This document shows positions 22,611 to 37,612 of a DNA stretch of 64,000 bases, in pieces. Position 1 is the first letter of the stretch. Every line of letters begins with the position of its first letter. The DNA comes from Glycine soja (Eukaryota; Streptophyta; Magnoliopsida; Fabales; Fabaceae). The position numbers and the translations under genes are program-made. The notes beneath the pieces are model-generated. The model worked only from the letters and a program-made list of their open reading frames with translations, was not told where the DNA came from and ran no database searches. The stretch spans positions 3,211,261 through 3,275,260 of the forward strand of contig NC_041002.1 of NCBI RefSeq assembly GCF_004193775.1, read 5' to 3'.

Positions 22611-24766
22611 ATGTTTTGATCCATTAAAATACTTTTAGCCCTTATAATTATTAAAATTATTTACTTCTAATCTAAAATAAAAGGATGAAAATATATTTTT
22701 GTGAAAGTAATTAAAAATAAATAAAATTTGAAGACTGATTTTATTAGACATTACAGTGTTACACAATTTGATACAAATGCGGATAACATGATTAAACATC
22801 TAGAAGTGTTTTAAAAGCATCTCCAATGAGAGTTATTTTATTACACTGCATAAGTGGCTTATCAATAAAATGCCATTTTCATATGTCATGTGATTTTGGA
22901 TCAATTAAAATTTTAGAATTGCTTATATAAGCTACCATTTGCTTAGCAATGTCTGTACATGTAGAAAGAGAATATGAGATGTTTAAGAGAAAATATTTGT
23001 GAGTTAAGCACCTTACCCATAGAAATTCCTATTAAATTGAAAATTGATTCAATTACTTAAAATTGAGATGGAATGTATGGAGCCACTTAAACAAATAAAG
23101 TGGAGTTATTTATATGAAGAGTATTGAAGATGTTCTAATCCTTTCCCATTAGTACTGCCTACCTGAATTGTTTGTTCTAACGGATTAGAATGCACAGATT
23201 TGATCTTACAATTTCATTTAAAATTTGCTAGGTTCTTGCAAATGCGAATCCAAAGCATCAGTTGATAGAAATTTACTAGCATGTAATCATTACATTCTGG
23301 TCCGAATAAAGGTGTAGAAGTTCATCAACAACGTAGAGTGTGTGGTAGTCTGTTGGGGCTGTCCACAACTCATATTTCATCCCAAGCCATGAGACATCAA
23401 TACGTTGACAATATTAACGTGAGGCACCACAAAGGACTTGTTTTTGGGCTTCTCACTTGTGGTCTAAGCAAACCATGCCCTACTTTAAGCGAACCATGTT
23501 CAAAGTTAAACAAGTAATCAATTGCAAGAAGACCCACTTGAGCTACCATCAATGTTATAAGTATTAGTGACCAATTGCAACCCCCTCCCCCGCAAAATAA
23601 AAATAATTAAAACATCCAAAAGAAACTGTTTTTTATTTATGATTTTCCATACTTCACTAATTTTGCTTCAAAATGACCCAACATTTCAGCTCAATAGTAT
23701 ATTACTGACCAGGTCTAAGGCATAATTTATAAATACTTGACTGAACAATTGTTTATCAAATTAACTCTAAATTAGTCCTTGTTCAGTGGAAAAGATTACA
23801 AAATACACACACATATTATGAATGAGACAAAGAGATTACTAGAGATGTGTCTCGAGCATAGAGTATTAGGTTCTAAGTACATACATTTCAGGACAAAAAC
23901 AAAATCCCCAACATAAAAAAAAAAAAAAACCATGGTTTATCCATCTTCATGTACCATACCTACCTTCTACCAGTTAGTGGCTTAGTTGTACACAACAACA
24001 AAGGATCACAAACAAGTGGGCATGCTACAATAGTGGGTCCTAATATATATATATATATACCACACCATCTTAATTTGTCTTTATATCCGTGGGACCGATC
24101 AAGCTCCATACGTTATCATATACACCCTTTTAACTAGTGAAAGGACCACTCACTCACATGGCTAATGCACAAGGATAATATAAAGAGAGAGGGAAAAAAA
24201 AAAAGAAGAGAAGAAAATCGTTGACGAAGAAGAGAGATTGGATGGAAACAAAAGGAGAAATGTAGGGTTTCATAGGCTACAAAATGTGACGAACGATCAA
24301 CGTCATGATAGTTATATATCAAATTGGTAATGTTGGCGGAAAAAGTTGGAAGGTAGCGCCTGATAACTACCACCTTAAAATATGTAGTTTGTATAGTTGA
24401 TTCGGGACAAATGAATACCGACATTGAGATGAGATAAATCAAATAGGCCTAACTATATATGTTTTCTAGATCATTTAGGGGTGGAGGTCAGAGCTTAGTT
24501 AGAGTTTATGACTAATGATAAAGCTTTACCAAATGTGGCATGACACTTAAATATTAAAGATTAATTTCTAACAAGTTTGAAATATGTGTTTGACTCTTAT
24601 ATATCATTGGCTTAACTGTATAAGTGGTTAATTTTAGTTATTAATTACTACTACTAAAGTTCTGGTTTGCTTTTGCTTGTATATGTTTCAAAGATATAGT
24701 GCCATTTTGTGTAATATTTTTTAGTGATTCATAGCAATTTATGATGTAAGTTTTTACAAGGAAACG

Positions 24767-24845
<79 letters not shown>

Positions 24846-27800
24846 ACATGAAAAGCTGTATATACAAATAAAACCATATTACTTCTCCTTAAAAGTTATG
24901 GATATGGAGTGCAAAATTGTTTTTCCTAGCTCTTATTGCGTACAAAGATTAGATGCTTTTATCAGTAGCTAATTTATGCCTAACCTCAAAAGTAGAGATT
25001 GAGGTAAGCACTCAAGTCATTAGGGATTCAATTTATAGAAGAACTATAAAGGAAAACAAGTAAAAAGAAAAGGGTAAAAAAAAAAAAGAATACAAAAAAC
25101 ATGAAAAACGGCAAAGATCACACAAGAGAGTAGGCGCGTAATATTGAATGTACTAGGATTCAATTCCACTTGATTTTTCTAACTGGTATTTAGAATTGCA
25201 AGATTTAGGCACATAATATTGTCTCGCAAAAACTTATCATGATTGTGGCATAATAATAGAGGTGGCTCGTCTGAGGCACAAGGTAAGAGTTGCAAATGGA
25301 TGTGACATGACAATGGCAATTTCGATGCTTAGAGATTAATTGTTTAGCCAATAACAGCCTTGTGTTTGAGTTGATGGTAGTTGGAGCCGAGGGTAGTTTG
25401 TGCAGTAATACCAGTAACAATAACATTTGAAAGACTAAAATAAAAAAAATGATTTGATTTTTATTGTCTTAAAAGTATTGATTAAGAAATTTGTTATTAA
25501 AAATCACAATAAAATGTATTGAAAATATTAAATGTTATACTTGGTTGGTTTCATTATAGTTATCATGTAAGAAAAAGTTATTTTAAAATAATTATTATTT
25601 TAATTTTTAATATAATATTAATTTTTTTACTTATATCCTTTTCATATTAATGATGAGTTATAAAATTTAAAAAAAAAATTATTAATAATATAAGATTAAT
25701 TTTTAAAAATTATATTTATTTATTATTTTTTCTTGTTTTGTATAAAATAATTTAAAATAATAATTATTTTGGGATAGAGGGAGTAATTTAATAAGATCTT
25801 AATATTTTTTTTTTGGAACAATTTTTATAAAAAAATTAAAATTAAAATTATAAGGATAAAACATAAATATTATATCACTATAAGTTGTCAACAATTATTA
25901 TGACAGGTAAATCCAAGGATGCACTGGTGGAAGCACAGTAAAAGCCAGCAATACATGTTTGGTTTAAATTGGTTCACGAAAATTCGTGAAAACTATAGCT
26001 CGTAACAAATAGTACTGCTCGTGTTCCGAATAATAGAAAGATGATTGACGAAATTGTATACTCAATGAAAAGAAGCTAAGAGTAGAACTATGCAAAATAA
26101 TTATGATTTATATCGTAGATTTTTCCTGGGGTATTATTAACTGTGTAGTTGTATTAAATCTGAACAACCTAACCAGACAATCTACAAGCACATGCAATTA
26201 ATATATAACTATTGTTTGTGTTGGAAATTAGTCAAATTACAGCAAATTCTTCCTTTTAATTACATACCAATTCAAATAATCAAATAGCATCTTGCACTGT
26301 GTAAGTGCGTATATATTTGACTCATTTAATGTTTAAAACATTTTGTCAAATGTTAATAATAGTAATAATAACACTTAATGTGTTGTTATTTGCAAACGGC
26401 ATTCTTCTTCCTTCCCCGTTTCTAGACCTTAATTTACTTGTATACATCACCAAAAAAGACAGAAAAAAAGTTGTATGTTTTGAAATATAATGATAAATTT
26501 AAAGTTATAACCTTCTAATATACTCTTTTTAAATAATAAATTTATAGTTTTCTTGCACCATTGGTTTCACTTGTTTTACTTAGTTATTAGACTTGTTTAA
26601 CAAAATTCGTATCATAGCTTAAAGTTCACGTGGATACAATGAAATCTTTACTAAATTTAAAGTTAGTAATACAACCAACCCGTTCCTTTTTTAAAATCAT
26701 CAATGTTAGTGATCTCTCAAATCCTTTCTTTCATCACTAACAAGTAATGGAAGCTATATTATCGATTTCATACGTAGATGAGCCAGAACCTTTGTGTGCT
26801 TTGTTTATATTGAAGCCACACTTTCCTGAATAATTGATTAACTTTATAGCATAATTTGTTATTCTCATAATATTATTTGTAGTTTCACAACTTTCTCACT
26901 CTTTCTATTATAATTAAAGTGATATGTGATCTTTAGTAAGATTAGTGCAATAAATTTACCACTTAACCGGCATCATTTTGTAATGATATACTAATCGGTC
27001 CTTATGCATAAAATTTAGTACTAAAGAAATCAAACCGAAAACTTTTTTGTGGACCATTTCTATCAAAAACCATGTGCAATTGCGGCTTCAATTTGAAGCT
27101 TATCTTGTGGCAAAAACTACTGAAAAAGCTTAGTACTTCGGATACCATGTAGTACAGGGCATTGAGTTTCGCTTCATATGGGAGTTTGATTTGATATCTT
27201 ACTAACTCCTTGTAGGGTTCCACTCATAGATTACCCCACAGAAATTCCGTATGTTAATGTGTTTCGAAACATCGTTAGATGGGGTTTCCCAACAAAATTA
27301 ATAACAAAACTATTAGTTACTACTTTTGTGTTGATTTTAACGTGATTTTGCATTAAAAGTGAATTTGAATGTGAAACCAAACACTCCCTCCCTCCCTAAC
27401 ATCATGCTTAAGTTTCCCTTGATTATTTCTCTCTCTAAAAAATTGGTCTTGTGATCCATGTAGTCAACCTCATTTGTTATTAAAGAGATCTATCTCATGT
27501 GATTGAATATGATACCTGAGTTCCTCTAAATCCTAATATCTGTCTATGATTGTTACGAATAAAAAAATCATTTATTATATTAAGACTTTTGTGGCTGTTC
27601 TTTCTCTCCCTTATTCATACATGCAAGTAAAAGGATCTTTACACTGATAAAACGCAAGGTGAAGGACTTAGATAATGAAAAGAAAAATGAAAACATAAGG
27701 GGAGCATGAAGCACATGATATATTTCTTAATTAAATTAAACAATTTTTAATCCATTTGCAAAAGATGGATGGGCCTGATATCCTGATTCCTGCATAATAA

Positions 27801-29170
27801 CATTGTTTTAGACATAAAAAAGTTATCATACACAACAGCCCTTGCTGTAATCAATATTGACTTTGAAATTCATAACCAATTCTAATGAGTGAAATGGTTC
27901 ATTCATGAAGCATTTGATTGGATTGCCAAAATATCTAGTAAAATGTAAAGACAAAGATGTTGCTTCACTCTAAATATTAGAGTACTAGTTACTTGAAACA
28001 TTTCTTGCTTTCCAACTGAACAATATGTGGAATGCTGACTTCTTCAGTTTTTTCTTCTTAAAAGTTCAACTTAAAATACTAAAAGAGTATGACACTTCCT
28101 CTGTTGACATAGCTAAGAGGTAAAAAAACTGACAATCCCTCTCTCTCTCTATAAAGAAAATAGAAGTGAGATACTCTGCAGCAGAATAAAAGAATATTAT
28201 CAGGAAGGCACAGCTCTTATGAGAGTTACAGAATCTTATTCTTTACATAATACTATAAAAAAATAAAGATAGAAACTTACTAATTGTTTGTCTTTTTACC
28301 AAGAAAAGAGAATGCATGTGGTGTCACATGAGCTCGAGAAATTAATATGAAGAGCCACATGGAGAATTCTGAAAGCTTGAATTGAACATCATTATTACTT
28401 CTTCCCACGCAACAAGTATATTTTTAGACACTAATAAGCATTACAAAAAGTATGATAAGCAATAGTTAGACAAATATTATTTTTAGACACTTTTACTAAA
28501 TAAAGGACTGCCAATCAATTATCTTTGACTGGTGGATTAGGATGACTCTGCTAGCAAAGTCATTTTCTATTTCACTGTGTAATGAATCATAGCATGTGGG
28601 TTAGGTCTTAGTGTCATACAAATCCAGTGATGCCTCTGGAATCAAACAAGTGGCTTCTTTTTGCACAAGTAAGAAATTCTGGGATTATTAGCTAATTGCT
28701 AGTATGTATCTTGTTGAACTTGAGAACATTCAATTTTTCACTAAATTTGTCATATGTTAGAGGTCTAATCAATACCAGTTGCAGCTACAGTTATGTTTTC
28801 CTCTCATGATTAATTTGCAGGCACGTTATGCTAAATAGGACAGGCCTCCACCTACACCCAATAGTCATTTTTCCATGTGATCGAATAGTTATGATGCTCA
28901 CATAAAATTAAAAGGCTTAACGTGATGCATAAATTAGGAGACTTTCTCAGTTAGTAATAGATTAGTCTTCTGGATTAGGCTCTTTTTGTGTGATTAAGTC
29001 ATAAGAATTTGGTATTTTCATAATTGAAAGTTGGATTGCAAAAAGGACTACCTATAGGTTAGATTAAGATACAATGAACTGAATATTAATAGGTGTGTAG
29101 AGCCATCAATGTAAATAAAAATGTGTCATCATCATCAGATCAGTGTCAATAGATCGAGTAAAAAGGCTTT
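22611..29170. other. Gene desert, AT-rich intergenic DNA
   Basis: No exon chain, tRNA or recognisable protein fragment. It holds an AT microsatellite (24769-24840) and a probable Stowaway-like terminus near 25775-25795 (GGGATAGAGGGAGTA, with AT-rich palindromic sequence to its left). Somewhat less AT-rich patches at 23180-23600 and 27000-27240 were read in all frames and not recognised. Confidence 0.45.
24769..24840. repeat. (AT)n microsatellite
   Basis: About 72 bp of uninterrupted AT dinucleotide repeat in the intergenic region. Confidence 0.95.
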
Positions 29171-29870
29171 AAGGTGTGCTTGACAGAAGAAAAATGATGG
29201 AAGACAAAAAAAAGGAGAGAGATGGAATAGACTAAGAATAAGGGAAATAGCATGAAAGTTGTGACAAGTGAGGAGAGAGAGTAAATTATAGGGTTTGTTG
29301 CTCATATTAACCCTTCCAATTGTAAATGTGAGTGGGGTAGGGGTAAGATAGTCTTATTTGTTAGACTAAATTTTTTAACTTGTTACATATTACAAAAGAA
29401 ACACAATTTATTAACAAAATGTGAAAAAATAAAAAATAAATTATATTTTGAGCCGTCATTGCCATGAAAGAATTGTCTTATTTTGATTCTTTCAAATTCT
29501 CTCTCTAAATGGTGTATTATATCAATTGGAAGAAATAAACTCAGGAACCAAATACATGTGTTATATATACAGGCATTCTATCATCAAGAATGCATTTAAT
29601 GATCATTACCACTCATTAGTAGTCATTATTACCCATTAGTAATTATTCAATTTAGCTTCTCAATTCCAAATTTGATGGAGCTTTCATTTTTCAAGATGTT
29701 GAGACCAAAATTATTACATTATTATCTCTAATATCTTTTCTTTCTTCTCAATTTTACTTCTATTTCTTTCAAACCAAATAACCCAAAAGTTCATCTTATT
29801 TCTTCTCTCTTTGTTTCTCTCTTTCTCATTCTTATTCACCCTATTTCTCTTTTTTACCAAACAAAACATT
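29171..29870. mobile_element. Candidate MITE-like element, about 700 bp
   Basis: The left end AAGGTGTGCTTGACAGAAGA and the reverse complement of the right end (AATGTTTTGTTTGGTAAAAA) align imperfectly, both running on into purine-rich AGAGAGA sequence. The arrangement suggests a Harbinger-like MITE, but the TIRs are poor and no clean target duplication is seen. Confidence 0.3.
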
Positions 29871-30883
29871 ATTGTAGAACTTAAAGCATGAAACTCTCCT
29901 ACCTAATTAAGCATGAAAAAAAATCAGGTTCACTTTAGATAGATAGAGGTTTTCCATTTTCTAAATTTGAGCGAGGAAAGTGAGAGACACATATCATGAA
30001 GAGCATGCATGATAATCAAGTTAGGCATGTAGGGTACTGAGATAAATAAATGCTCTACAACTCTTCTTTGCTTTAATAATGAAATGAACATCAGGAATGG
30101 TAGCTCATCTGAATATATAGTTGGAAAACACCAAGATAATGGAAAACGTGGGAATCAGTAACACAGAAATTGCAGACATTGGCCAGAGACAATTTAAAAT
30201 GCTTTATAAATGAGAAGAAAATCCTTTTGTTCGAAGGATCACATTGGCGTCAATGGCATGCATTATTATGTCTCACAATTACATGCATATAGATTCCTAT
30301 ATTTGACAATAATGCATTGAAAGATATTTTGAGGAAGAGGGGATAAACTGAATTATTGCCACTTAATCCGTTTCTTTTTGTTTGACAAAGTGCACCAGTG
30401 CCAATATATATAGTTTTCTTTTCTGAATATATATGCATTAAATTCTATTAACTGATTAAAGAAGGTGGAAAATGCCAACAAGGAGAAGAATACACAATAT
30501 AAGATGAAGAGCTATAGCAATTTTCTGGGACCAACTGATAGAATATATAGTACAAGAAATCATAAACCCAGGATAGATACATCCAGAGATGTATTTGAAG
30601 CCATTCAAAATGACATCAATTATGATGCATCGGGAACCTACTCATAATTATTGAGTTGCTTTGTACATATCAAGCTAAAAACCAAAGATATAAAAACATA
30701 AATGATGGTGGGAGGTACCAGTACCATGCATAAAGCATTGGTGGATTTTAAATTTGGTCTAGAAGAACTAAACTGAGATGCAATTTCTTAAAAACTTCTG
30801 GTGTTGCGACTCTAATTCATGCATTTTTTTTGTAAGTGACATACTAATCTTTAATGCAAATTTTTATTATATGGATTACGGAG

Positions 30884-31235
30884 GTAAAACTTTAATTATT
30901 ATTGAAAATTAACAATAAAAACACTTAAAGAGCTGTGTTTTAGCCAATGAAAATTGATTCAGTTAGTAAGAATAAGTATAGGATTTCATATTTCACAAGA
31001 ACCTGAATCCAAATATTGCTCTACTCCTCATATAATGACTTTGTGGAGAAGTAATTTATGAATTATTGTAGTAAAACTTTAATTCTTATTGAAAAATAAC
31101 AATAAAAATACTTGCGTTTGAGCTAATAAAAATTAATTCAATCGATAAGAATAAGATTTCATATTTCACAGGAACGTGAATCCGCAATGCTCTACTCCTG
31201 ATATAATGGTTTCGTGGAAAAGTAATTTATAAGAA
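30884..31235. repeat. Two-copy tandem duplication, unit about 187 bp
   Basis: GTAAAACTTTAATT at 30884 and at 31071 each begin a unit that continues AACAATAAAAA.ACTT, TTTCATATTTCACA.GAAC.TGAATCC and ATATAATG..TT.GTGGA.AAG. The second unit carries small deletions relative to the first. Confidence 0.8.
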
Positions 31236-34200
31236 TCTCTTTTTGTATTCTTTCAACCGTGAAACATATCCTTATATTTAAGTTTGTCCATATAAATCAC
31301 AACGACCATTCGATCAAAGTTAAAAATGTTTAAAGTTTGAACCAATTAATGAAGAGGCTTATCAGACATGCATGTACCATCAAGTCCATCATCATCACCA
31401 ACAGATCAGCAGCATTTATTTCCCATATCTAAATCAGAAAATCTATTTAGCTTTTCATGTGCGGCACTACTGAAACTCATTGATGGATTCCATGTAGGGA
31501 AGTTGATGATAGTGCCATTTCTGTCGTCATGGTGACATATTAAAATCTTAAAGGATAATCATAATACTGAACATGAAAGAGAAAACTTACCTCTTTGGAA
31601 ACATGAACTTGGCCTTACAAATTGTAGATTTCACTATATTTATTTGTTAACAAAGATTAAGATCCTTGACTGGTGCTTTGACATAATTCGTCTACTCAGA
31701 ATTCCAAGAGAGGCATGCTTTTGGATGCGTTGTTACACTAATGATGAAAACTTTGCTGGAAAATTAAAGTTAAGACTGACTTGCATATTAATAAGTATAA
31801 TAAAATAAATTAAAGTTTAGCTGACAAAGTTCTTAGTTCTCAAAATTAATATTATAAAAAAGGTGAAATTTCTATGAAAAGAAGAGATAGGCTCCTGGTT
31901 TCATTTTCTTTGTAAACAAACATATTAAAAGTCACCCATCATCTACAACCATTCTGATTTCAACAGAGGTCTTTACTCCTTCCAGTTACAGAAAAAAGAA
32001 TGGGACAGAACTAAAGACTTATGTTCTGCTATTAAAGCTAAAGAAGGGAGAGGCATCAAGGAGAGAAAGGGAAAGCACAAATTTTATAAACAAGCATAGA
32101 AAATTTATTAATGTACTTTCACTTCTTTCTATGGGTTTTGTTCTTTAAGGGTGGGTTTGTTTTTTAAGAAAGAAATAATATTGGAAAAAATTTGTAATTT
32201 TTTTATGAGATCTATATCTTTTACATTTATTTTAATTCAAAAAAAAATCTTCAATTTATTTACATCCTCTAAATCAAAAACACTCTTATAGCTATGGTTC
32301 TGCCAATCTATTCAAACAATTAATTCAATTTAATTGAACCTAACTGACACTCTCAAAAGCTGACCTAACCAAATTTGTGTAATCTTTTATACGGTTTTAC
32401 CTCAAGGACAATGATTATAGAATTAAATAATTTTTTTACTAAAATATTTTTACATCAAATATTTACAAGAGAAAAAGAAATAATCAAAAAGATCAAATGA
32501 ACCGATTTTTTCGTAAAGTAAAATTAATTTATGAAGTTAGGAGAGATTAAATCAATAATTTAAAAAAAAAATTAAAATTCAGAAATTAATTTTAATTTTT
32601 GAAAATCATTTGAATTATTTTAATTTTATAATGAATTATAATTTTCTATAAGTACTTATTTAAAAGTTTAATAAGATACCGATTAAATAATTAAATATTT
32701 ATAATAAAAAAAATAAACCGTATCAAGTTAATCAATTTTTTCTATAAATTAAAATTAATTTATACACATTAATTTATGAACTTGCAGAGAGTTTAAATAA
32801 ATTAAATTTAAAAAAATTAGGATGCATAAGTTAATTTTAATTTATAAAAAAAGTTTGACTTATTTTTATTTTTAATTAATTATATTTTTTTCTGTAAATA
32901 CTTATTTAAAATTTTTAATTAAAATGGTCCTTAGTAACATTAAACGTTATAATAAAACTTTAATTTTCATACGTTTTTAACATAGAGAATTCTAAACAGT
33001 CAACTATTATTATTATTATTATTATTATTTCCTAAATATTATAATAGTTTTGCTTAAACTGAAGGGATATTAAGATGATGAAATTCAAAACACTTTCTTA
33101 ACATACATTATTTTACGGAGCTTGACTTAATTCAAACTCAAGGGAGTCAATGTTCCTAGAAATATATATAGTCCCCCATCAACAGTTAGGTTTTTTTTTT
33201 TTTTTTCTTTTTGTCCCGATTAAATAACTAACCGATGAGGGAGGAATAGTCATGCATAAACAATGCAAGTACTTTTTCTCACTCTTATGCAAAATCCATG
33301 TGCCATTCATCAAATGGTTAAAAGATTGAAGACTTTGACCCCTTTAATTATTGTGGTAAAGAAGAGTGTTTTATTGTTTTACATTGAGAATTTTGTGAAC
33401 TTGGAGGATAAGTCAAGAGAATAAGGTAACAAACATTTGGCAAGTTGTGCACAAAATTTAAAGAGCTTGTCTATTGTTTGAACACGCAACAAGTATATAT
33501 GCATGCTGTCTCATCTCCCAAATGATGAAGTTTTATTGTGTCATTTTCCCCTTATTCTTTTCCTTTCTGTTTTCCACATAATATTGTTATTTAGTAGTAG
33601 TATTGACTATGAGTTTTAATTGGGTCCATCTTCACATGTGTCCTAAATACCGCGTACCTTATATATCAAACAAAAGCTTTTACAATGATCATCTTTCCTT
33701 TTTGTGCCATCAGCTCCTTTGTCGTTCCACATGTGTGTTTCATTACCTTTCAGCTACTATTGGGAAATTCCATTCTCAAGAATCTGTGGCTAATTCTTCT
33801 TTCTTATTAGTATTATATTTTTGGTTAACTGCTATATGTATGTTTTATATTTTAAAATTTATAATCGAGTCACGCGCATGGTAGCTCAAAAAAAATATAA
33901 TTGAGTTGCAAAATCCTGTTTTTATTGAAAGATAGATAAATAGAGAGATAGAAATAAAATTATCATAACATTGATATTTTGTATAAAGTTTTAATTTTCA
34001 TTATATGGGAATTAAGAAGATGAAATGATGTGATTAACGAATAATAAATTGGCTTAACTTGATTTCATTCTTTTTTTAAAGGAACTTGATTTTATTCTAA
34101 ACCTCGAAATTGAGATTTTTTTAAAAAGAAAAAGAAAGATAATATAAGAAATAATGGATAAAATTTACATTTTTAAAAAACAGTAAATATCATCAAATTT

Positions 34201-34315
34201 CATTCCATTGCATATTACTTTAAATATTTTAAACATGGCAATTACCATTATTTAATTCAAATTCATTTTATTTTCTATTTCTTTTAGTTAGTTAATTCAT
34301 GAATTTATTTTTTTA

Positions 34316-34318
<3 letters not shown>

Positions 34319-34355
<37 letters not shown>
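34319..34355. repeat. (AT)n microsatellite
   Basis: About 37 bp of AT repeat in intergenic DNA. Confidence 0.9.
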
Positions 34356-34358
<3 letters not shown>

Positions 34359-34612
34359 CTTACATAGTATTCAATGTAAAGCTTAAATCAAATAACCTGA
34401 CAATGTCTCTTTCTTTATTTGTTTATTTAGTTACAGCCTTATGTTCATGGGATTTTAAACGTATATAAGTTTTTTATGTTTTGTCTTTTGAGGGTGTAAA
34501 GAAGCGTTAATCCATTACCACCTATGTTTGTGGATTGTATATGAATAATTAGTTAATTAATCCATTATTATCACCTATGTTTTGACTTGAAAAATTGTTT
34601 TTTAAATAAACC

Positions 34613-35119
34613 TTAAATATATTTTTAATCATTTAAAGTTGATTTATATTTTTTTATCCTTCAAATTCATCCAATATTCTTTTTAGTCTTTTTATACGGC
34701 ACGAGCAAACACATGAAATAAAAATTTTACAATTTGTGACAATTTTTCACCACTAAAATTTAATTTTTTATTTTACATTTTAAAGTATATTTCTAATGGT
34801 TAAAAGTTATAATAATTAAGTCATAAACAAAATTTAAGACCTATTAATTACTTTAAAAATGACTTTAATTTTTCTTATTGACTTGATTTTGACAATTTCA
34901 AACCAAAAAAAAAATTATACTTTAAAATTTAAAATATAAAATAAAAAAATTAAATTATAATGGTAAAAAATATCAAAAATTATAAATTTTTTATTTCATT
35001 GGCTCAAACTTTATAGAAAGACAAAAAAAAATTGCATATTACAGAAGACTAAAAAAAACTACTTCAAACTTAAAGAACAAAAAAAAAATACTTAAACAAG
35101 GGACTAAAAATATATTTAA
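34613..35119. mobile_element. Foldback (long inverted repeat) element
   Basis: The left end TTAAATATATTTTTAATC is the near-perfect inverse of the right end GACTAAAAATATATTTAA. The inverse relation continues inward through CTTTAAGTTTGAA-like, GTCTTT.TATA and the ATAAAATTTTACAATTTGTG / CAAAAATTATAAATTTTTTA segments, so most of the 507-bp element could fold on itself. No coding capacity. Confidence 0.65.
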
Positions 35120-37612
35120 TTTTTTAAATAATAAGTAATCCCATTTTCTATAAGAAACTATTATAAAAACTCATTTATTTTCTATAGCATTTATAAATTA
35201 CTTAACTTTAAGAACGAGCATAAACAACTGTATTAGAGTTTGCTGTTAAAGTAAGGAATTTTGGTTAGGATAAAATAAGAAAATTTGGTGCACATGCATT
35301 TACTCTTGGTTATTCATTCCCTCCAATCTCTAACAAGCACTGTCACAGAATCACAAGACGCAGTTTATTCATGCATTCATTGGTTAATTCTATTTTTTTA
35401 ATAGCTTGAAATGTTAAGAAAAAACAAAGACATCAACTTAGGGTTAAATAACATAATTATAATAGAAATATCATTCTAACTAAAATATCTAAAATTTATT
35501 ATATTTTTCATATTACAAAATATGTTATAATAAAAATAATAAATATTAAAAAATAAAAAATATTAAATTATATTTTTAAAATTTTAATAAATAATATTGA
35601 TCGGACAGAAAAGAAAAAATAACTCATTAAGTGATAGAATAAAAATCTTCATATATATGTAATTTATCATTTTTATTTTTTAACCATATTTTATTTTTTT
35701 TATCTCTTTTTATCCATCTTAGGTTATACATTATTACAACATAAGTCATCCACTTGTCCCATAACCCAGTGAACATGTGCAGAGTTTAGACTGCTCCATT
35801 TTAACAAATATAAAATACCTATAATTTTAATCTCTAATGACGGTTTGAATAAGGGGAAAAAACAAATCAGCGTAATAAATTATAATTTTTGGTGTAGCAT
35901 TTGATGAGGATGAAACTTTGGTCACAATCGTAAGTGACATAATTCAAACAAAGCATATCTCCAAGTAATTGACCCAAGACGTCCTTAACCACAAATGCAA
36001 ACAAGTAAATTCCATAAACTAACCTTTTCCCGTTGCATCAATTGCAAATTGTGCCATTTTCACGAGCCTTTAATTTGTCACTGTCCTTCACGATGACGCT
36101 GATGCAAACACCAAAGATGGATCACGAAAAGCTTGCAATTACAAAACAAAATCATTAGCGGCTAAACGCGTTCAATTTTATATTTTATAATCAAAATTAT
36201 GTCTCACCAATAACCCAGTGCCGCGTGTTACCATCAGCTCCATCACTTTTCTGTTTCTGTCTTTTTCTCCTAATCCCATTTCACTAAATGGGCTATGATA
36301 ATTCACAAACGTGCTATTTTGGTCTTCTATCAATTTTTTAGGACGAGAAAAAGGGTTAAATAGGAATAGGGAATAAAAAAATTTATATTATCTTTTAATT
36401 ATAATCCAAAATATAGAATATATTTATTGATTTTTATTATAATTATTTTAAAAATCATATTAATAATAAATTATGATTAGATGATATCACAAGAACATGT
36501 TTTACAAATTATTGGATATTGTCCGAGAGTGTGAGATCAACATTTTGATAATATTGCATGCTCGTGTTGTTTTTCTATTGTTACCGAACCATTCTCTTTA
36601 TTATTTTCTCACTTTTGGCTAAGCAATACTCAAGATGGGTAGATTGGGATCGTCTAATGATTGAAATGAAAGTCACCGTATAATTAAATTTCAAGTTTGA
36701 AACCATAGTCTTTGAGATTGAGACTACTATTTAAGGGGAAAAAATACATTTTTATAAATTACATTAATTCATCTCGCGAGTATTTAACAAACTATGACTC
36801 CAAGAATTAAAAAAAAGGTAAAGGTATTGCTATTTTTGTTGGAGTGATCAAATAAATAAAATATCATTAAAGAAGATTTATTTATCATTCATTATTATAA
36901 AATATTACGTGTCAGACAATAGTCAGAAGTCTAATAATCATTTAATACGTAAATTCACATGTAAGACAATTTTATAGGAAAAGTGTTGATTTAAAAAAGT
37001 AAATCAAACTTCAGAAATTTATCGATACCTACACACGAGTTTCACAAATTGAAACATGTTTGCTTAATTTGAAAAAAAAAAATTGGTTGTATTGTCATTT
37101 AAAAAATGTTTGCAAACCACACTATAATGCATGTATATTTTTTAAAAAATAAATTCCATCTCATAAACTAAGAGAGAGAGTTCCTCTGAAAAAAACTGAG
37201 AGTTGATCCTTATATCAAGTAGAAAAGTTATGTATTATACTACTCGCCGATTAAGTTTTTTTTAATATAGATTTATTTATTGCGTTATAATTTTTTTTGC
37301 TGTAAAACACATATTTTATATACAATAAGTAATTTAAACTAGGTTGTAAAATTGAGTGATTTTTAATAAAGATTTTTCATAATTTTATTTTACATAAATA
37401 AAAATATTACATATAAAATAAAGAAATCTAAACTATTTGGAGGGCATGCCTGTAGGACCTTAAGTAGCTCTTGATAATTAGTGTATAATTACATTTGACA
37501 TAACAATTTTTTTTTGTTTAGTTTGACCTCAATTAGTTAGAAATAGTGTTTTATAGAATTTTAGGCTTGTAAATAAACTTTTAAGCCTTCTCTTCTAGCT
37601 TTTATCATATTT
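35120..37612. other. Intergenic DNA without recognised genes
   Basis: AT-rich sequence; a less AT-rich patch at 35760-36300 was examined and not recognised as coding or RNA. Nothing else supported. Confidence 0.4.

Larger units (their letters stand above)
29871..34600. other. Intergenic DNA without recognised genes
   Basis: AT-rich sequence with a tandem duplication (30884-31235), ATT repeats (33008-33030) and an AT repeat (34319-34355). A short frame at 30506-30647 (MKSYSNFLGP...) is hydrophilic and exon-like but has no visible partner exon or known family. Confidence 0.4.

Noticed and set aside
24134..24442. 102-codon minus-strand frame
   Set aside because: Phe/Ser-rich translation of purine-rich DNA with no exon partners or recognised motif.
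27002..27223. 73-codon minus-strand frame
   Set aside because: Moderately protein-like, but not recognised and without supporting splice or promoter signals.
30465..30647. 60-codon hydrophilic frame (starting GTG; first ATG at 30506)
   Set aside because: Exon-like composition, but no known domain, no partner exon and no clear promoter; too weak to annotate as a gene.
28120..31440. Possible microRNA hairpins (CT-rich and ATCATCATC strings)
   Set aside because: No match to miRNAs I could recall and no convincing precursor fold by eye.
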